A stretch of 64,000 nucleotides of DNA from Celoporthe dispersa (taxonomy: Eukaryota; Ascomycota; Sordariomycetes; Diaporthales; Cryphonectriaceae): contig WAID01000004.1 of NCBI GenBank assembly GCA_016584495.1, positions 3,100,001 through 3,164,000 of the forward strand, in the 5' to 3' direction. Each line of letters starts with the position of its first letter. Within the stretch, counting starts at the first letter, position 1. The position numbers were made by a program, and so were the translations under genes. Shown here piece after piece: positions 36,117 to 47,778 of the stretch. The notes beneath the pieces were generated by a model. That model had not been told where the DNA came from, searched no databases, and saw only the letters and a program-made list of their open reading frames with translations.

Positions 36117-36551
36117 AGCCAGCGAGATGGGTTTCTGTCATCAGCCTGGCGGTGGTGTCAGGCTTAGATGGAGGGCCGAAAGGAGCAGCAGGCAAGGCAG
36201 AGTTGGTGAAATGCAGATGTGATTCTTTATATCGTGGCGCCTCCCCAACCAAAAGTCTAAATGACCGCCTAGCCTCCCAGTTCCAGGCGTGTGCCACTGG
36301 TTGTCCTCGAGACCCCCACAGGATACAGAAATTCCAAGTCTAATGATGTACATCCCTGAGATCTCCCCCTGCCTTTCTCTTTTTTTTCCCTTGTCTTTTT
36401 CTGTCCCCCGTTGCCTGCATCACCTCCCAGGTCTATTTATGCACCACAGATAGCCCTTGTCCGGAGCGTTTCCCTGCTCACCGTAACGTCCAGGGCTTGT
36501 CCCACTGCTGCAGGACCCCAGACCACATCAGCCCAGCCGGGCCAGTCCTTC
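36117..36551. other. Convergent spacer between the TFIIIC gene and the carnitine carrier
   Basis: A 435-base stretch between two convergent stop codons, with no gene or repeat seen. It should contain both 3' ends. Confidence 0.5.
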
Positions 36552-37696
36552 CTACCCAAATGCCTTGTTCATGGCCTGGTGGGCCAGCTCCACGCCCAGG
36601 AAGGTGGCTGCGTTGGCCGGAACCGCCCTCGCCAGCGCGGGCCCGAAGCCAGGGAAGAAGGCCTTGAACCCGCCCCTGCCGTAGACCTCCCTGATGACGC
36701 CGCCGAGGGTGACGTTGCCCTCGGCGGTCTGCAGCCTGGACTTGACGGTATCGACGGGGAACACGGGGATCCACATGGCCACACCAGCGGTGGCGCCAGC
36801 GCAGGTGACGGCGGTGAGGCTCAGGTTGCCGCTGGGCTTGCCGGTGGCCGGGTCGACGGGGGTCAGCTTCCTCTTCATGTACTCGTAAGCGGCAAAATAA
36901 GCGGCGCTGCCGGGGCCGTCGCGGGCGAGGGTGGCGGCGGAACCGCGGAAGACGGAGCGAATGCCGCCCTCTCGGTAGAGCTGGCGGACGACGTCCAGGC
37001 CGCCGCTGTAGCGGGGTTTTCTCGCCGGGGGCCAGGCGCTGGTCCTGGACCTGGAGGATGACCTTGACGCGCTCGAAGGGGGCGGTGATGGCGGTCATGG
37101 GGATGGCGGAGAAGAAGCCGGCGGCGGAGACCTGGCCGATGGTGAGGGCGCCGGTGGGGGACGGGGCGGAGAGGGAGGAGACGATAGACTTGCCCAGGTC
37201 GTAGCCCCAGAAGGAGACGGCGACTGTAATATAAGCAAAGAGTCAGTCAGTCAGCCAGCCAGCGGGCCATCAAGACTCTTGTTTGTTGAGCGGGAGGCAG
37301 CAGTAGCAGCGGCTTACACATCGGCGTGACACCCACCAGCGGCGCGCTCACGCCCGCGTACAGACCCCTCCTCAGCCCATCCCTGGCCACGCTCTTGCGC
37401 ACGACATCGATGGCGCTCGAGTAGACGCCCTTCTCGGCGGTCTGCAGGCGCACCTTGACGAGGTCGAAGGGGTGACCCACGACCACAGCGCAGACGCCAC
37501 CGAAGCCGCCGGCCGCGAGGGAGCGCAGCTGGGACAGGCCTGCCGACGCGGCAGCCTTGGCCTCAGCCTTTGCCTCATCTTTGGACTCGGGCACGTGTGG
37601 GATCTTGTCGCTGAGGGGCGCGGGGACTTTATCGTGAAGGGCCTGGTTGAGCGCGACCGCCGGGTTGTCTCTCGGCGGGGAGGAGGAGGAGGCCAT
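36552..37696 (-). CDS. acuH: Mitochondrial carnitine/acylcarnitine carrier (AcuH/Crc1)
   Basis: Inner-membrane exchanger that brings acylcarnitines (notably acetylcarnitine) into mitochondria during growth on acetate or fatty acids. Exons are 37696-37318 and 37223-36552 (GTAAGC...TACAG). All three carrier signatures are present: PFDLVKVRLQ, PFERVKVILQ and PVDTVKSRLQ. Other family marks are GLYAGVSAPLVGVTPMFAVSFWGYD, spanning the intron, and FFPGFGPALARAVPANAATFLGVE. The N-terminal 45 residues are a charged, Ala-rich leader. One extra base in the T run at 37017-37020 (A run on the coding strand) shifts the frame after PGEK. Removing it gives RYSGGLDVVRQLYREGG and 349 codons, close to the family norm plus leader. 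Confidence 0.93.
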
Positions 37697-38655
37697 AGTG
37701 GCAGTGGCCCTAATACGATGTCTTCTGCCCTGTAGGCCGACCTTGTTTCTCGAAGCTTGTGATAGTGGAGCCCGGTCTCTCGTCGTGGTAGCAGTATCGC
37801 CTAGACAGTGGGTAGGCTTGTTAATATCTCTCTACTCGGGCCTCTGGTGTACTCCTGGGCAAGCTGACTTCTTCCAACCGCAGCACCGTGCTCTTCTTCG
37901 TCTTCTCAGGAAAGCAAAAAGAAAGAAAGAAAAAAGAGGGTTGTGGTGTGGGAATGAGCATGGGCAGACAGAGAGAAGCGCTGGATGTACCTCGTGAATC
38001 CACTGCGCAGCGACGTCACTGGATGAGCCTCGGCTAAACAAAGTGAGCTTCGCCGGCGCGGGAAGACTGGCCTTCTGGGCGTCGGGCACTCCGATCTCTG
38101 CTCTTGGGAGGACCGCTGCTGTTTTGGGTGCCCGGTAGACGACTTGGCTGCAGACCCTGGAAATGAACTGGATCCTGATCGTAGTGTCTCTTCTTCCTCC
38201 CTCTCTCTCTTGTCTGAGTTTGTCTCGAAGAAAAGAGCCGCAATAAGTAGGACTGCGAGTTGAATGCCTCGGCTCCCGGGACGAAGTCGGCGGGTTTGGA
38301 CCCGCGAGGATGCTGTGGATGGGTTTCCCGGCAGAGGCAGAGAGACCTTCCAGATGGGTCCACCAGGTTATTATTTGTACACCACTGTCCACCCACCCCG
38401 CGCCTCGTGGGTCTTGGTGTGGATGGGCTGCTGTTGGGTGACCTTAGGAGGTTTTGAGGGTCGAGAGGGAGGAGGACCGAGAAGAGGTCGAATCGGGGAT
38501 ATGGAGATGAGGAGGATGACCACCCTTCCTTAGGGGCCTTTTCTCATTCATCCTGAGCCCGCTGTCACATCTCTGTTCCCGGACAGACGGAGGCTAGAGC
38601 TCGGCCTGTTGAATCCCTGTGATCGTCCATAGGACCAGGCAGACCAAAGCAGGTT

Positions 38656-38658
<3 letters not shown>

Positions 38659-38698
<40 letters not shown>
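38659..38698. repeat. (CT)n microsatellite
   Basis: About twenty uninterrupted CT units, followed by further T/C-rich sequence. Confidence 0.9.
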
Positions 38699-38703
<5 letters not shown>

Positions 38704-39248
38704 CCTTCTCCTTTCTCCCTTTCTCTCTTAGCACAAAAGAGAACCTAAATCTGGCGGCCCATGTCCTGCGGTGCGTTCGTGCGTTCGTGCGTGCATCTCT
38801 GAGCTGTGTCTGTCTTGTAACGGGAAGGATTGACTCGTCAACTTCCATATCAAGAGGATCATTATCTGTTTTGGTGGTCTGACTTGTGGAATATCTACTG
38901 TATACCTATTAGAGGGCGTTCGTTGCAGGAAGTAACGAGATGAGAAGATTAGAGAGAGGGGGGGGGAGGGAGAGAGAGAGAGCTGTGTCGTAGGTGGCAA
39001 CCACCCTGTCGAATATGCCCCGCGGCGGCAGCAGCAGGGTCAGCCCTACCTAACTAGCCCTTTCTCATGCCGCCATGCAGGGTCCAAAGTGCCTGCCAAG
39101 CTGCCTGCTCAGTACAGTATACATATCACAAGCTTCCTTGAAACATTTGCTCATACTCTTGCCTCCAAGCTCTCTTCTTAAGCCTTTTCAGCACTGCTCT
39201 TGAGCTGTTTTAATCATCATCCCTTTTCAGTCTTCCAGTTTTGTTAAT

Positions 39249-39900
39249 ATGGTCTTCAGGTTTGACAAAACTTTTGTCAAGATGTTGCCGACAGCGCAGT
39301 TCACGAACGCTCGAGAGCTCTATCAGAAGATTGATAGCATTGCCACAGAATTTATTGTCGTCACAAGTGTTTCTCCTGCATAGGCTCTGCTTCCGCCCGT
39401 ATAATGCTGATGCACAGGCTCTTTTGATTGTAATTTCTCGCAAGCTCCATGAACTAAGACGCCTGGCCAACTCTCGTTATCGAAGCTGGCGGGGTTTCCC
39501 AGCATTTACGCAGCGATATGGAATGGTGGTTCGCTGCATCAAACCACGATGTCAAGCCCGCTTTACTTGCCAATTTCGACTGTGAACAACGAGAAATACG
39601 TTCTCGAGAAGTGGCAGGAAGAGACCCGAGGCCAGCGACCTGGAGCTTCCACAACCCGATCGTCAGGATCGTCGTCACCAGTAAAGCGACAGACGGTTGT
39701 TATCACGAAAGGGGGACCCAGCCAGCCCGAATGCTTACAGCGGTGCTATAGGCTCGTCAGTGCTGTCATTCAGGCTTCTCTTCCTTCGAGAGCCCAGACC
39801 TGGAGAGGGAGACATTGTGCTCAGCATTCAAGACCTAGAAGGATTGGCCGAAAGAGAGTGTGGGCGTGTCTTCGGTAACTTTGCAGCTGTACGTACTTAA
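39249..39900 (+). pseudogene. Possible hypothetical gene or remnant, frame broken
   Basis: Not recognised. Several consecutive plus-strand pieces have protein-like composition but lie in two alternating frames: MVFRFDKTFVKMLPTAQF... (39249-39383), ALLIVISRKLHELRRLAN (about 39415-39470), NNEKYVLEKWQEETRG (about 39580-39640), and LREPRPGEGDIVLSIQDLEG followed by AERECGRVFGNFAA (about 39785-39888), where a GTACGT could be a donor. A G5 run at 39711-39715 sits between the last two frames. Homopolymer errors are frequent in this window, so this may be an intact small gene misread, a pseudogene or chance. There is no domain and no support beyond frame composition. Confidence 0.25.
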
Positions 39901-40214
39901 TCAGACACTCGGCACGGCATGGTCCATCCCGACACACGCGGCGAATCACAGCGCATGCCGTGGTAGTACTGACGACCTGCACGAACCTCACCTCCTCCGC
40001 CTTCCTGCGAGACGACGACACACACCCATACCACCCCTCTTTCGAGAACCCAGGTATCTAGCCAGCTCAACCGCAGCCCCCAGGCAGAACTCAAGCAGCT
40101 GTGGCAACCTGTCTCCACCCCTCCCCTCCGTCCCTCCTCCTCCTCTTCTTTTTCTTCTCCCCAACCAAAACATATATCCCCGAGAAACACGCGACAACCC
40201 CACCTGCGGCCCTG

Positions 40215-40855
40215 ATGGCGTCGAGCTCAGGAGCAGCCACCCTCCTGGCCCGCCAGCTCAAGGAGATGCAGACCGCCAAGGACATCCCCGGCATCTCCTG
40301 CGGCCTGGTGAGTGACCAGAACATCTTCGAGTGGGAGGTCATGCTCATGATTAACGACGATACGAAATACTACGGAGGTAATTATGCTTCATCGCCCCCA
40401 CCCCTCCCACCCCTCCCCCTCCGGGGTGCCTCTCCTCCCCAGCCATACGGTAAAAGCTAATCCTGGTCTTCCCTTCTACACGCCAAAGGCGCAAACTTCC
40501 GCGCCCGAATGCGGTTCCCCAAGAATACCCCCTCCTCCCGCCCTCCCTGACCTTCCTCGACCCCGTCCCCTTCCACCCCAACATCTACGCGGAATCCGGC
40601 ATCCTGTGCATCAGCATCCTGCACCCGCCCGAGGAGGACCGCTTCGGCTACGAGAGCGCCGCCGAGCGCTGGAGCCCCGTCCAGACCCCCGAGACCATCC
40701 TGCTGTCCGTCATCTCGCTCTTCGCCAGCCCCAACGACGAGAGCCCCGCCAACGCCGACGCCGCCAAGCTGCTGCGCGAGGAGAGGGCCGGCCTGAACAA
40801 GGAGTATAGGAAGCGGTGCAGACAGTGCGTGCGGGAGAGCCTAGGCGAGGACTGA
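40215..40855 (+). CDS. E2 ubiquitin-conjugating enzyme (UBE2G1 / S. pombe Ubc15 type)
   Basis: Carries ubiquitin as a thioester and passes it to substrates with an E3; the UBE2G class works in protein degradation. Exons are 40215-40377 and 40489-40855 (GTAATT...AAAG). The UBC fold is clear: IFEWEVMLMINDDTKYYGG, FHPNIY (the HPN motif), the active-site Cys in GILCISILHPPEED (about residue 95), then the acidic-loop insertion of the UBE2G class and ERWSPVQTPETILLSVISLF. A base is missing in the C/A run at 40517-40522 (RFP|EYPLLPPSL). Restoring it gives 176 codons and a TGA at 40853-40855. The insertion after the active Cys fits UBE2G1 better than UBC4/5. Confidence 0.92.
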
Positions 40856-41410
40856 AGAGGCGGATGACGAGTAGCAGTTTTCACCGCCAGTGTTTGGCTG
40901 ATCATTTTTTCCTCTTCTTCTTGGAAGGAGACACAAAGCTCGTGGATGGAAGGCCCGGTGAGTCCTGGCCGGGGCCGCATGTGGATGCACATACTTCTTG
41001 TTCTACCCAAGGCTCGAGCGCAGGCGTAGGGGTTGAGCTCCAGTCGTGGCCCGTTCGCTGCAATACAGCATCACAATGGGACACCGAGGCTCGAGAGAGG
41101 GGAAATAATACGAGTGAGTGGTAGTCGAGGTGGGTGTATAAGGACGAGCTACCAGGCAATTGTCAATACCGGTAGAGTCGATATTCGTAGTAGGCAAAGG
41201 AAATCTTTCCTATTGATCCATGAAACTCCCTGGAGAGTGCATAGTCCTAGTTTAATACCAAGAGCCTTGCCTCCCTTGCCACGATCTATGCAGTTTTCCA
41301 ACATCTCCCTGACTCGTCGTCCCAGACCCTTCTGAGAGGTGCGTAAGTCCCCTTCCAAGAGTGATGACGATAGTCTGCCCAGAAAAAAATGGTGGGGATA
41401 GCATCTCGGC
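40856..41410. other. Convergent spacer between the E2 gene and alg1
   Basis: This 555-base stretch lies between convergent stop codons. I see no gene or repeat. Confidence 0.5.
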
Positions 41411-41893
41411 TCAGCTGGATTCCAGGATGGGCTTGACAACCTCGTCCCATTCCTCGTCCCAGCGGCGCGAGCCCTCCTCCACGGCACCGGCCTTGAGCCT
41501 GGCCAGCTCACCGCTGCCGGGGCCCAGCAGGCGCACCAGCCCCCCACCAGCTCCTCCGCCGTCCCGAAGCCCACCCCGTTCACCCCCTCCCTCACCAGCT
41601 CGCCGAAGCTCTGGTACCTCGAGTACGCCAGGACGGGCAGGCCCGCGCCGAACATGTCGACGACCTTCATGGGCAGGTCGAGCCCAGACGAGCTCATGTG
41701 CAGGCAGATGCCCAGGTCTGCGGCCGCCAGCAGCCTGGCGTAGTTCTCGAAGGACAGGAAGGCCGTGCGGATCTCCACGCCCGTCAGCCTGCCCGAGGCG
41801 GCGAGGCGGGCCATCTCGGCCTCGTACTTGGCCTTCTGGGGGCCGCGGCCTGTGATGATCACCAGCAGCGAGGGCACGCGCCCAGGAGGCGAG

Positions 41894-41929
<36 letters not shown>

Positions 41930-43118
41930 GCGGCGTAGAGCACCAGCGCGTCCAGCAGGATGCCAAAGTCCTCGTCGGGGGTCCAGGAGGTGCTGCTCAC
42001 CAGCAGCCGCACCTTGCCGGCGAGGACAGCCTCCGCATAGTCCGCGGTCTGCTCGATGCCGCGCAGGAAGGCCCTGCGGTTCTGCTGGCTGCCGACGGGC
42101 TGGAAGATGGCGGCAGGGCGGTCGTGCATGGCGGCGATGAGCGTGCGGATGTTGTAGGGGCTTGACTGCAGGTCGGATCGCATGGCAGCGGTGACGGCCA
42201 GGTTGGCGGTCGGGGCGAAGCGGCCGAAGAAGGCCTCGTAGACCTTGGAAGCGCGGACGAAAGGGTGCCGCTGACCGCGGGTGCCGGCCAGGATGGTCCA
42301 GCCATAGTTGTGCCAGTCGATGAGCAGGCGTGTGCCTCGGACACGACAGGCAACAGCTGCAATCATCAGGGTGGGAATCGAAGGGGGATTCTGTTTTGTT
42401 TTATCTTTAGTCCCTCATTGTTCAGCATGGAAGATGTCAGATATTGACACCCCCCACCCCCCAAGAAAAAACAACAAGTACACACCTGGACAATGAGCCA
42501 CTTGGATGGCTCCACCCTAAATAGGAGGACCAGAAGCAGTTCATAAATCTGGTAGAGCACCTTGAGGGGCCCTGCAATGATGAAAGGCAGCTTTGACAGC
42601 AGGCGAGGAGGTGGTCGGAGTGCCCAGACCACGACGTTCTTGCTCTCCAGCAGGGCAGGCAGCAGGGAAGACTCTGGAAGGGAGAGACAATGTTAGCATG
42701 TGGTACTCCTCCTGCTACGCGCTGCCCCTGCCGTGTGACCATGTGACGCCGAGCTCAAAAACTCACCTTGGTACCCAATGAGCTGGACATGTCCACCATG
42801 CTTGGCAATGCTGAGAGCATGATACTGCATACGGGGGCTTCGACCAATGTCTCCAAGAACAAGGACCTGGGCAGATATATGGCTGCTCTGAGGACCACTG
42901 GGGTTGAATCTCTTGGGACGGTAAAAGGCCATGAGCATACAGGCCATCAGGCCCATGAGCAGACAGGCGATCCAGAGCGAGCCCCTTGTGGCCATGTGGA
43001 GAGCGGCGAGGCATACTAGAACAGTGCCCAGTGCGCTCCTGAGGTATTCAGGAAACACTGGCATGGCGAGATTGGTTTGAGCAGCCCACTCTATTGTTTG
43101 GGCGGGAAAGAGGAGCAA
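41411..43118 (-). CDS. alg1: Chitobiosyldiphosphodolichol beta-mannosyltransferase (Alg1)
   Basis: Adds the first mannose to GlcNAc2-PP-dolichol on the cytosolic face of the ER. Exons are 43118-42767, 42673-42486 and 42390-41411. Family marks are VLGDIGRSPRMQYHALSIAKHGG, VWALRPPPRLLSKLPFIIAGPLK, the splice-spanning LIVQNPPSIPTL, LLIDWHNYGWTIL, STSWTPDEDF, LLVIITGRGPQKAKYE and the donor-sugar site GICLHMSSSGLDLPMKVVDMFGAGLPV. An N-terminal membrane anchor precedes them. A 13-residue Ser tract from a TCG microsatellite lies in the linker before the C-terminal domain. One base is missing in the run at 41540-41545; restoring it gives LVRLLGPGSGELARLKAG and a stop at 41411, 506 codons. Without it the raw frame runs into unrelated sequence to 41149. 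Confidence 0.93.
41893..41928. repeat. (GAC)n trinucleotide repeat coding for Ser tract in alg1
   Basis: About twelve GAC units (TCG on the coding strand) encode most of the 13-Ser tract. Confidence 0.9.
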
Positions 43119-44268
43119 ATGTTGGCAAGCCGCAATGCTAAGATATTTTTAGAAGTTTGCTGTTGTAGTTGTTGTTGTTGTTGTTGTTGACAGATTGTTC
43201 AGAAGACCACTGGTTTGAATTGGCCACGTTAAGTAATTGCCCATCATGGTGGGGAGGGGTTTTTTACTCCTTATGGTCCTCCTTGAAAATGATTGGAGAC
43301 ATGCATCTTTTGTAATGGATGATTCAAAGTAAAGAAGAAGAAAACCAAGAGTCTGTTCATGATATGTTATTTTTCATGAGGCCACTTTTGTTCGATGTTG
43401 ATATACGCACGGTACTTGTTCTTGGTGTTTATGAATGTTCAGGGGGTCAGTGGCCCAGGGACAAGGCCTACCACATGGCAAGTTACCTTGTGATAGCAGG
43501 ACCACACAGCCAAGGCAGCCACGCTATCACTGATTATCTGCGCTAATCATCGCCACATTGGAGCTTCTGCATGCAGCTGCGGCAATCCTAAGCAAGATCC
43601 AGCTCCAGCCTCCAGCGCCCTGGAGGGCAAACAGCTGCAGCGCTAAAATCAGGGGCTCCAGGGCAGGGGGGAAGGGTCGATATGTGATGGTCCCCTCTCA
43701 AAAGGAAGGTCACCCTCCAGAAAAGGAATTGGCAGTCTGGGGGGCATTGTCATGACTGACGGCTTCCCAATCTGCCTGATTTGCTTCTCTCCACCCCCAT
43801 CTCCCCACAGTCCAATTGGAAAGAGGTCAAGAGTGTCTGTCTCTCGAGCTACTTCACGACACCCTTTGCCTGCTTGCTGCAACACGCCTCGGTATAGCAA
43901 GGCATTCCGTCATATTTGCGCCCCAGGAGACGGGCACCTGTCGTCACGACGCGACTCGATATCAGGACGGACAATTGCGCCGAGGGCGTCGTGGGTCTCG
44001 ACTTGCGGGGACCCCAGCCCTCGTTCCGATCCCGCTTTCGTTGTTCGGCTCAAGAGAGAGAGACAGGCAGAGCGAGGGGCTCTCAACATTCTCATCCATG
44101 ATATAACGACTGCTCTTGCTTTTATTTTGCTGGGGGCCGCTCTTGGTCCTTTGTTGGCTCTCGCGACCCTCTCTCTCCCTCTCTGTGCCTGGGAGGCGCG
44201 CCTTTTTCTTCTTCTCTTCTTCGCTTTCGGAACCAGGCCAGGGCTCTCAGCTCTGCGTCTCCGCCGTC
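43119..44268. other. Divergent promoter region between alg1 and the zinc transporter
   Basis: 1.15 kb with a GTT microsatellite (43158-43189) close to the alg1 start. Open frames on both strands overlap each other and show no recognisable family. Confidence 0.5.
43158..43189. repeat. (GTT)n microsatellite
   Basis: About ten GTT-type units, forty bases upstream of the alg1 start codon. Confidence 0.85.
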
Positions 44269-46139
44269 ATGGCTTCCACCTTTGTTCTCTCAGGCACCAC
44301 AATGTCTCGCTCAAGCAGCCGCCAAGGCCGTGGCCACGGCGAAGTGCACTCACGGTCCAGGTCAGGGACGTTGAATCGGTCGTTCAAGCTTGACATGAGC
44401 TTGGCCACCTCCGAAGATCACGATCGCGAAGACGACGAAGACGCCCCCGACCACGACCACGGCCACGGCCACTCGTTCTCCGTCCCACACGGCCCATCGA
44501 ACTCCCACCGCCCAGGATCGCACACACATACGAAGACGGACTCTGGGAGCAGGTTGCAAGGCCGGCAGAACCCGCCTCCTCCGCTGTTGACGGGCAACGG
44601 CTGGAAGACAAGCGCTACGCCCGCGGGGGAAACCACTTGTGACGCCGACGAATGCTGTCTTTGCTGGACAATACAAACCCCCGACAGCTACGCTGCCCAA
44701 GGCGGTCCACGATCATTCCGCCGAGCGGTCGAGGTTCACGAACTCGCTCTTGCCCTATACTGCAAGATGGCCTATGCTGCACAGCATCATGACCGAGAAG
44801 GATTCGCGGAGGATCTTCTATTTTATGAGGTAGGGCCTACCTGCCGCACGGCCTACCCTGCGGGCCGGATTAACGCTGATATCTCGACCAATAGTCTCAA
44901 CTTCTCCTTCATGGCTGTTCAGGCCTTCTATGGCTACGTCACGGACTCGCTTGGCTTGCTCAGTGACAGCATCCACATGTTTTTCGACTGCGTTGCCCTT
45001 GGTGTAGGTCTGTTCGCATCCGTGGCGAGCAAATGGGCGCCCAATGCTCGCTTTCCTTATGGCTTTGGGAAAGTCGAGACGCTCAGCGGCTTTGCGAACG
45101 GCGTCTTCTTAGTGTGAGCAAGAGTGCTGCTGTATACTTTGCTCGGTGAAAATTTGCTGACGCCCGGCACAGGCTCATAAGCGTGGAGATCATGATCGAG
45201 GCCTTTGAGCGGATCATCGAGGGGAGAGAGACAAAGAGGCTAGCTGAGCTGTTCATCGTGAGCAGTCTTGGTCTAATCGTGAATCTGGTGGGCATGGCTG
45301 CGTTCGGCCACCATCACCATGGTCACGGTCACAGCCACGGATGCTCGGGACACTCTCACGGCCGCTCTCACTCTCATGCGCATGCAGATGCGCACAAGCA
45401 CTCTTCCTCGGACAAGGGAGACGCACATGTACACAAACACGGCCACGACCATGACCACGATCACGGTCACGACCACGACCACGGCCATTCCCATTCTCAC
45501 GATCACGATCACGACCACGGCCATACAGATGGACACAAGCACAACCACCAAGATCATCATGGTCATTCTCACGACAACGAGAACATGCACGGAATCTACC
45601 TTCACGTTCTGGCCGACACACTCGGCAGCGGCGCCGTCATCGTCTCGACCGCCCTGACGCATTTCTTCCCCTGGGCCGGATGGGATCCTGTCGCATCCTT
45701 CCTCATCGCGGCGCTCATTCTGGGCTCCGCAGTCCCGCTGATCCGATCATCCGCCTCAAGGCTTCTCCTGACCATCCCCGACCAGGTTGAATACTCGCTC
45801 CGCGATATCCTCTCTGGTATCACGGAACTGCGTGGGGTCGCGGGCTACGGCGTGCCCAAGTTCTGGCTCGACGATCGGGTCAGCGATGATGACGCACCAG
45901 GCGACAGGTTGATCGGCTCGATGCACGTCCTCGTAGTTCGAGGGGCAGACATGGAGGACGTGCGGATGCGAGTGCAGCAGTACTTTTCAGAAAGAAACAT
46001 CGACATCACCCTGCAGGTGGAGAGGGAGGGCGATCCGAATTGCTGGTGCGGCATGGGCAAGAGCCCGCTCTCACCGTTGAGCGCGACTAGTGCCATGCCG
46101 TCGACGCCGATACTATCGCAGAGGCTGAAGGCGCGCTAG
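44269..46139 (+). CDS. msc2: Cation diffusion facilitator zinc transporter (Msc2/ZnT5-like)
   Basis: Moves zinc from cytosol into the ER/early secretory pathway (knowledge of yeast Msc2). Exons are 44269-44829, 44895-45113 and 45173-46139. A long low-complexity N-terminus precedes LLPYTARWPMLHSIMTEKDSRRIFYFM. The CDF core begins AVQAFYGYVTDSLGLLSDSIHMFFDC; its D in LSDS and the later HVLADTLGS hold the two halves of the transport metal site (family knowledge). Between them lies a roughly 100-residue His/Asp/Gly/Ser-rich loop (45300-45590). The cytosolic C-terminal domain ends LSQRLKAR. The first exon needs removal of one G in the run 44625-44629 to connect the Ser/His-rich leader with the conserved part; the total is then 581 codons. 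The start at 44302 is an alternative. Confidence 0.92.
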
Positions 46140-46811
46140 GGGCCCTCTGTTCATGGAGCGCTTGGCGACATTCTTGGTGATGAAACAATCTGGCATTTCA
46201 TTTCACATGGCATTATTAGAGTCTCATGACAACGGTGCATTGCATGTGCACCTACTTGGATGGATATGGTCTATGGACGCTTAGAGCGCGCTGTACGCAT
46301 ACAACTTGGACATACGCTATTTGTACTGTGGAGGTGGTGCCTGTATAGAGGGTGCGCTGCCAGTAGACTCGAGATACCCTTCAACTTCCGATTGCCACGA
46401 GTGGCAACACTCGCTCCCGTCCCCATCGTGCATGCAATTAAGTGGCAGGCATCACAGCTCAATCATCGACCGGGCATGCATGCGTCTGGTGCCTTTCGCT
46501 CCATCGCGGCCTCATCAGACTCGTGGCGGCCGTGAGAACAAGGCAATGCAGGCCTGTCACGGATGGCCCAAGCTGGGCCAGCTTTTTTGGATGTGTCCTT
46601 CAAGGGGTGCCAGCAGCAGATGCTGTGCCGCGAGAGCGCCTGCGTCCAGAGGGTGGCGCTGCCGTCCGAGGTCTGCCTGACCTGACCCGTTGTTTGAGGA
46701 TCCATGGCCGCTCCTAGGGAGCTCGTGCAAGTTGTGCCTAGCCGCCTCGTCCGGAAGTGCATGATGCACAACATAGACGGTATCGTTATTCGTGGATGGC
46801 GCGCCCCTGGG
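46140..46811. other. Convergent spacer between the zinc transporter and snu23
   Basis: This 672-base stretch lies between convergent stop codons, and I see no gene or repeat in it. Open frames are antisense shadows or unsupported. Confidence 0.5.
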
Positions 46812-47531
46812 TCACTTCTTGGATGTTCCGAACCCGCTGATGCCCATCGCAGCCATCATGTCGTCCTCGTCATGCTCGCCCTCGATCCGGACATCCTCAC
46901 CATAGTCCATCTTGGTGCTCGTCTCCTTCTCCCTCTCGGCCCGCCTCCTCTCCTCCGCCTCCTTCCGCTTCCTCCGCTTCTCCTCCCGCTCCCTCTCCAT
47001 GTCCTCCTCGTGGATCTTGATGCGCTCCTGCAGCCCCGTCTCCTTCTCCCTCTCCAGCGCCTGCAGCCTCTCCCACACCTCCTCGATCCGCCGGTGCACC
47101 TCCTCCGCCCCCGCCGCCCGCACCTCCATCGTCTGCCCCACGCTGGCCAGGTGCTGCCCGCTGTTGATATGCTCCACCCACTGCACATTGTCCTTGAATG
47201 TTAGGTCACACGCCTCGCAGTAGAAACCCGCGCCGCGACCCCTCCGCCCCACGCCCGCGCCGGCCGCCACCAGCTGCGTCTTGCCCACCCGCCCGCTCAG
47301 GTCCAGCACCTGCCGCCGCGCCTCCGTCAGCGTCTCTGTGCCGTCGAGCGGCTTGTAGTACCGTTTGCCCGCGAGCTTGGCCTCGTACCGCGCCTTGGCT
47401 TCTTCGCGCTCGGCGGCGGTGCGCTCTTTGGCTTTCTGGGCGTACTCGTCGGCATCGCGTGTCTTGCGGAAGGCTGTGTCGCCTGATGAGGTGCCGTAGG
47501 CACCGCCGCCTCCGGCGCCTTGTTTAGACAT
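46812..47531 (-). CDS. snu23: U4/U6.U5 tri-snRNP zinc-finger protein Snu23 (ZMAT2)
   Basis: Spliceosomal protein of the pre-catalytic B complex, close to the U6/5' splice site helix (family knowledge); nuclear. Single exon, 239 residues. The N-terminus has FRKTRDADEYAQKAKERTAAEREEAKARYEAK. One C2H2 finger of the matrin/U1 type is present: FYCEACDLTFKDNVQWVEHINSGQHL. A long Glu/Arg/Lys-rich helix follows, then the C-terminal MDYGEDVRIEGEHDEDDMMAAMGISGFGTSKK, which matches the conserved end of the family. No intron and no frame error. Its 5' flank contains the inverted-repeat element. Confidence 0.93.
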   Translation of the reverse strand: MSKQGAGGGGAYGTSSGDTAFRKTRDADEYAQKAKERTAAEREEAKARYEAKLAGKRYYKPLDGTETLTEARRQVLDLSGRVGKTQLVAAGAGVGRRGRGAGFYCEACDLTFKDNVQWVEHINSGQHLASVGQTMEVRAAGAEEVHRRIEEVWERLQALEREKETGLQERIKIHEEDMEREREEKRRKRKEAEERRRAEREKETSTKMDYGEDVRIEGEHDEDDMMAAMGISGFGTSKK

Positions 47532-47778
47532 GTTGGGCGTGGTCTATGGTTGATGATCAGGTGGAGGGTACGGAGAGGTGTTGTCGGAGTGTCGTGGCAT
47601 GCGATGGAAGGCTGCGCTGGAGCTTATTAATGGGAGGTTAAAGAAGGGTTTGCGGTGCTGCGTTATGTTATGTTTAATAAACCAAAGTAAATACTAGAGG
47701 GGATGGACGCTAGGCCGCGGGCACAGATGTCAGTTGTGACTGGGAGCTTATCGATGATGAGCAGTAGCTAGCAGAGGG

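Larger units (their letters stand above)
37697..40214. other. Divergent intergenic region (acuH / E2 gene) with a doubtful coding remnant
   Basis: 2.5 kb. It contains a long CT microsatellite (38659-38698), an A/G-rich stretch near 38960-38980 and a possible broken gene at 39249-39900, listed separately. Nothing else is recognisable. Confidence 0.5.
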
